DNA of 16,618 bases from Flavobacteriales bacterium. Lineage in GTDB: Bacteria; Bacteroidota; Bacteroidia; Flavobacteriales_D; Sanyastnellaceae. The translations under genes and the position numbers were made by a program. The DNA lies in NCBI GenBank assembly GCA_015663855.1, contig DQRJ01000054.1, forward strand, positions 1 through 16,618. Direction: 5' to 3'. The notes under the pieces were generated by a model. The model was given only the letters and a program-made list of their open reading frames with translations, ran no database searches and was not told the DNA's origin. Positions 13,814-16,618 of this stretch are shown here, piece after piece (position 1 is the stretch's first letter; each line of letters begins with the position of its first letter).

Positions 13814-16229
13814 GTATATCACCGAAATTAAAGAAAATATTAGAGGAATTAAGGTGCTTCTCACCTTCCTTTTCCTGATGCTTCTGTTGAAAAACGAGGC
13901 AATTCAGGCACAGGACGAAGCGCTGAGTTATACTGCTTCGGACAGTATAGTTTTGGTACCCGATAGCAGTCTTGTCTTCCTTTATGGGAACGTGAAAGTA
14001 CTGAGTGGCGAAATAGAACTTACTGCGCATAGGGTAGTGTATAATACAGATTTAAAGGAAGCATGTGCTTATGGAACGCAAGACTCACTGGGAAATTGGG
14101 TAGGACGTCCGGTTTTTAAACAAGGGGCCTCAATTTTCACTCAGGATCAACTTTGCTATAACTTCAATACTCAAAAGGGATTTAGCCATCATGCTGTTAC
14201 CTCTGAGGGTGAGCTAGTTTTCCATGCTGCAACGTCTAAGCGTCTTCCCGGAGACCAAATCCATGTTCTCAACGGTAAGTTCACCACTTGCGATGCAGAT
14301 AATCCGCATTTCCACTTCCACTTAACGAAAGCGATTCTTTACCCAGACGATAAAGTCGTAGCTGGGCCTTTGTATATGAAGTTCCGCAAGATCCCAACTC
14401 CGCTAGCACTCCCGTTCGCATGGTTTCCGTTAAATCAAGAAAAACGCTCCCATGGAATCTTACTTCCAAGTTATGGAGATGGTGGAAGCTTGGGCTTTTT
14501 CTTGAAGGATTTGGGATATTACTTACCCATCGGGGAGAACCTTGACACTCGGCTTTTATTCGATATTTATTCTGGAGGAAGCTGGGCGTTAAAAAACATT
14601 TCTCAGTACAATTACAGGTATCGTTCGAACGGAAATTTCACCCTGAGTTACAACAGGAGAGTTAACGGTTTTCCTGGAATGCCAGGCTTCGGTGCCGAAA
14701 ATAATTTCTTTGTACGTTGGGCTCATACTCAAGACGTTAGATATAGGCCAAACAGAAGATTTAGTGCCTCCCTAAACTTCGGCTCAACGGATATTTTCCA
14801 AGAGAACTTGAACTCTAGTATGGAAGATTATTTATCGAACACCTTCCAATCGAGTGTACAATGGAGCTATACTTCTCCTCGCTCGCCTTTCTCGCTAACT
14901 ACTAGTGCTAGACATTCCCAAAACTCGCTCACTGGAAATGTCAGCCTAACTCTTCCTTCGGCAACTCTTACTATGGGAAGACGTACCGTAAGTGATCTTT
15001 TCGGACTAGAAAAGGGTAGGAGTAATGTCCTTGATGGGATTTCTGTTAGTTATGTCTCGCGCTTCGAAAATGTTGCGGAAATATCGGATTCGGCTTTGGC
15101 CGCACTAGATTTCGCAGAACTCGATATTAAAAACGGACTTAAGCATACTGTTTCTGCGTCTTCTAGCGGTTCCCTCGGGTTTATTACGTTTGCACCTTCG
15201 TTCCAGTATGATGAATTCATGGCGTTTTCAAGCCTTGAGAAATCTCTAGGCTACGACCTTGATGGTAATATTGTAGAGCTCACAGACACGGTCGGCGGAT
15301 TCGTTTCCGACAGAAACTTGCGAGCTTCTGTAAGCGCGAATTCGAGATTCTACGGTCTATACTCCTTCAAAAACAGCAACCGTATCAAGGCGATTCGCCA
15401 CGTCCTGTCGCCAAGTGTTTCTCTAAGTTACACGCCGGAGCGCACTCGTAATCAAACCCATATATTAGATGAGGAATCCATCACATGGAACCCTTGGGAG
15501 CTAGGTCGTTTTAAACCAGTAGATCTTCGTGAGTCTGGAGCTTTGAACTTTTCTTTAGGCCAAAACCTAGAAGCGAAAATCCTCGATCCCACCACCGGCA
15601 ACCTTCGTAAAATTAAAATAATCGATAGCTTTAGTTCGTCTGCTAGCTATAACTTTTTGGCCGATTCTTTACAGCTTTCGGATATAAATTCTCGCGGGTT
15701 TACTAATCTATTCAACCGAGTTAATTTAAACGTTACAGCCACCCATAGTGCGTATGCAAGAGATACTTCGGGGTACTCAATATCTTCGTTTTTGGTAAGT
15801 CAAGGGAGCGGGCAGGTCATTAGATTAAAGAGAGCAACGGCATCAGTCGGAACTACTTTCAAAGGTGGGGCCGAGGGAGGATATCCATGGAATGCTAGAT
15901 TCGATTACACCATGAATCTCAGCCGAGTATTCGATACCGAGTTGCAGTCCGACACTTCAGCTCTAAGGCATGGCATAGCTATGAAAGGAGGCGTCAAGCT
16001 TTTCTCTAAATGGGACATTGATATCCAAACGGGTTACGATATCATACTACGAGAATTTACTCCGACCGCAGTAAATATTCATTGGGATTTACATTGTTGG
16101 GAGCTCACATTTAACTGGATCCCCTTTGGAACTCGTCAGAGCTTCGCTCTGAGGCTCAACATCAAGTCTTCACTCCTCAAGGACATCAAAATCGAAGCAC
16201 GAGGCGCCAACGGAAACTTCTTGTTCTAA
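13812..16229 (+). CDS. lptD: LPS-assembly outer-membrane protein LptD (Bacteroidota type)
   Basis: LptD forms the outer-membrane barrel that inserts lipopolysaccharide into the outer leaflet, at the end of the Lpt bridge. The 805-residue protein has a signal peptide (about 1-33, VLLTFLFLMLLL, cleavage near AIQA/QD), an LptA/OstA-like beta-jellyroll (about 37-150: IVLVPDSSLVFLYGNVKV, LTAHRVVYNTD), then the conserved link GKFTTCDADNPHFHFH (155-170). The barrel entry RSHGILLPSYGDGGSLGFF is followed by about 580 residues of alternating beta-strand pattern. It ends in aromatic-rich strands and a C-terminal Phe, as outer-membrane proteins do. ATG 13812 is the first good start; the frame open further upstream is antisense to the amidase. 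The start overlaps the amidase start in the tetranucleotide CATG. It is slightly shorter than many flavobacterial LptD proteins, which approach 900 residues. Confidence 0.92.
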   Translation: MYITEIKENIRGIKVLLTFLFLMLLLKNEAIQAQDEALSYTASDSIVLVPDSSLVFLYGNVKVLSGEIELTAHRVVYNTDLKEACAYGTQDSLGNWVGRPVFKQGASIFTQDQLCYNFNTQKGFSHHAVTSEGELVFHAATSKRLPGDQIHVLNGKFTTCDADNPHFHFHLTKAILYPDDKVVAGPLYMKFRKIPTPLALPFAWFPLNQEKRSHGILLPSYGDGGSLGFFLKDLGYYLPIGENLDTRLLFDIYSGGSWALKNISQYNYRYRSNGNFTLSYNRRVNGFPGMPGFGAENNFFVRWAHTQDVRYRPNRRFSASLNFGSTDIFQENLNSSMEDYLSNTFQSSVQWSYTSPRSPFSLTTSARHSQNSLTGNVSLTLPSATLTMGRRTVSDLFGLEKGRSNVLDGISVSYVSRFENVAEISDSALAALDFAELDIKNGLKHTVSASSSGSLGFITFAPSFQYDEFMAFSSLEKSLGYDLDGNIVELTDTVGGFVSDRNLRASVSANSRFYGLYSFKNSNRIKAIRHVLSPSVSLSYTPERTRNQTHILDEESITWNPWELGRFKPVDLRESGALNFSLGQNLEAKILDPTTGNLRKIKIIDSFSSSASYNFLADSLQLSDINSRGFTNLFNRVNLNVTATHSAYARDTSGYSISSFLVSQGSGQVIRLKRATASVGTTFKGGAEGGYPWNARFDYTMNLSRVFDTELQSDTSALRHGIAMKGGVKLFSKWDIDIQTGYDIILREFTPTAVNIHWDLHCWELTFNWIPFGTRQSFALRLNIKSSLLKDIKIEARGANGNFLF

Positions 16230-16236
16230 ATCAGGT

Positions 16237-16617
16237 CTATCGTGACTTTGCGATCACAGAAATTTCAACTCGTGCCCCTTTAGGAAGACCAGCTACAAAG
16301 ATCGCTTCTCGAGCGGGATAAGGTTTAGGTAGAGTAGAGGCATAGACTTTGTCCATACCTGAATAGTCCTGGGTGTTTATCATAAAAACCGAAGCCTTAA
16401 CGATATCCTCAAGTCCTAATCCGGCCCCTACTAGAATATTCCTGACGTTATCTAAGCATTGGGCAGTAGCATTCTCAATAGAATCCTCAACAAGCTCTCC
16501 CGTCTTTGGATTTAAAGGAATGCACCCACTTACAAACACCAAACCGCCAGCTTTCACCGCTTGTGAGTAGGAAGCAACTGGCTTTGCTGCATCGTCTGTA
16601 TGAAGGTGTTGTGTCAT
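16237..16617 (-). CDS. ridA: RidA family protein (reactive imine/enamine deaminase)
   Basis: RidA trimers hydrolyse reactive 2-aminoacrylate and related imines that arise from PLP enzymes. The 126-residue protein aligns along its whole length: Y17 in ASYSQAV, S30 and G31 in VSGCIPLNPKTGELV, R103 in YPAREA, and E119 in ARVEISVIA. The substrate-binding Arg and Glu are kept. Differences from E. coli RidA are visible: the GPY motif is ASY, the Gln of SGQIP is Cys (C32), and the position of N88 is Asp (D89). The ATG sits one base from the window edge and matches the normal family start. It converges on lptD with a 7-base gap that holds no hairpin with a T-run, so the two transcripts may overlap. 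Confidence 0.93.
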   Translation of the reverse strand: MTQHLHTDDAAKPVASYSQAVKAGGLVFVSGCIPLNPKTGELVEDSIENATAQCLDNVRNILVGAGLGLEDIVKASVFMINTQDYSGMDKVYASTLPKPYPAREAIFVAGLPKGARVEISVIAKSR

Positions 16618-16618
16618 A

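Noticed and set aside
13814..13864. Longer amidase start at 13864
   Set aside because: It adds a second hydrophobic stretch before a complete signal sequence and lies wholly inside the lptD signal-peptide codons; the ATG at 13813 suffices.
16200..16260. Terminator between lptD and ridA
   Set aside because: The best hairpin has a 4-base GTGA/TCAC stem with an 8-base loop and no T-run on either strand.
1..16618. Mobile elements, CRISPR arrays, tRNA or rRNA genes
   Set aside because: No transposase or integrase motifs, terminal inverted repeats, regularly spaced direct repeats or RNA-gene signatures were seen; nearly all bases are accounted for by conserved genes.

Overview
The window reads as core chromosome of a marine-type member of the Bacteroidota, most likely Flavobacteriales. 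The evidence is a secreted protein with a type IX secretion (T9SS) C-terminal sorting domain, a Bacteroidota-type LptD, short A/T-rich leaders without strong Shine-Dalgarno sequences, matches to the TAnnTTTG promoter element, and gene neighbourhoods familiar from flavobacteria (ftsH-cdsA-psd; cinA-rpmB; amidase-MCE-FeS genes divergent from lptD-ridA). Coding density is very high. No gap between genes exceeds 100 bases, and I see no mobile element, CRISPR array, tRNA or rRNA.

Layout. (1) Bases 1-2746, plus strand: the 3' part of ftsH, a DUF2007 gene, cdsA and psd. Each gene overlaps the next by 1 to 4 bases, which suggests translational coupling of a membrane protease with two steps of phosphatidylethanolamine synthesis. 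(2) Bases 2825-5489, plus strand: a 641-residue T9SS-exported protein with Asp-box motifs, a stand-alone CinA C-terminal (PncC-type) deamidase overlapping its 3' end, and rpmB. A bidirectional intrinsic terminator at 5534-5566 closes this unit. (3) Bases 5587-13813, minus strand: seven closely packed genes. In transcription order they are an N-acetylmuramoyl-L-alanine amidase with a SPOR domain, an MCE/MlaD lipid-transport protein, a membrane-bound two-[4Fe-4S] protein, a CCG-domain protein, fabG, a large vWA/amidotransferase-like membrane protein and a prohibitin/SPFH protein. (4) Bases 13812-16229, plus strand: lptD, divergent from the amidase, with the two ATG codons sharing one CATG. (5) ridA, minus strand, converges on lptD with a 7-base gap.

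Together the genes mostly build and watch over the cell envelope: phospholipid synthesis (CdsA, Psd), fatty acids (FabG), peptidoglycan remodelling (amidase), lipid and LPS traffic (MCE protein, LptD), and membrane protein quality control (FtsH, SPFH protein). A split HdrC/HdrB-like redox module that resembles electron-transfer-flavoprotein:quinone oxidoreductases sits in the middle of the envelope operon.

I do not see a convincing wholly new system. The points most worth a second look are the shared start-codon tetranucleotide of the amidase/lptD pair, the FeS pair inside the envelope operon, the reduced CinA behind a T9SS gene, the vWA protein with a nearly intact metal site, and the extreme G-over-C skew inside cdsA.
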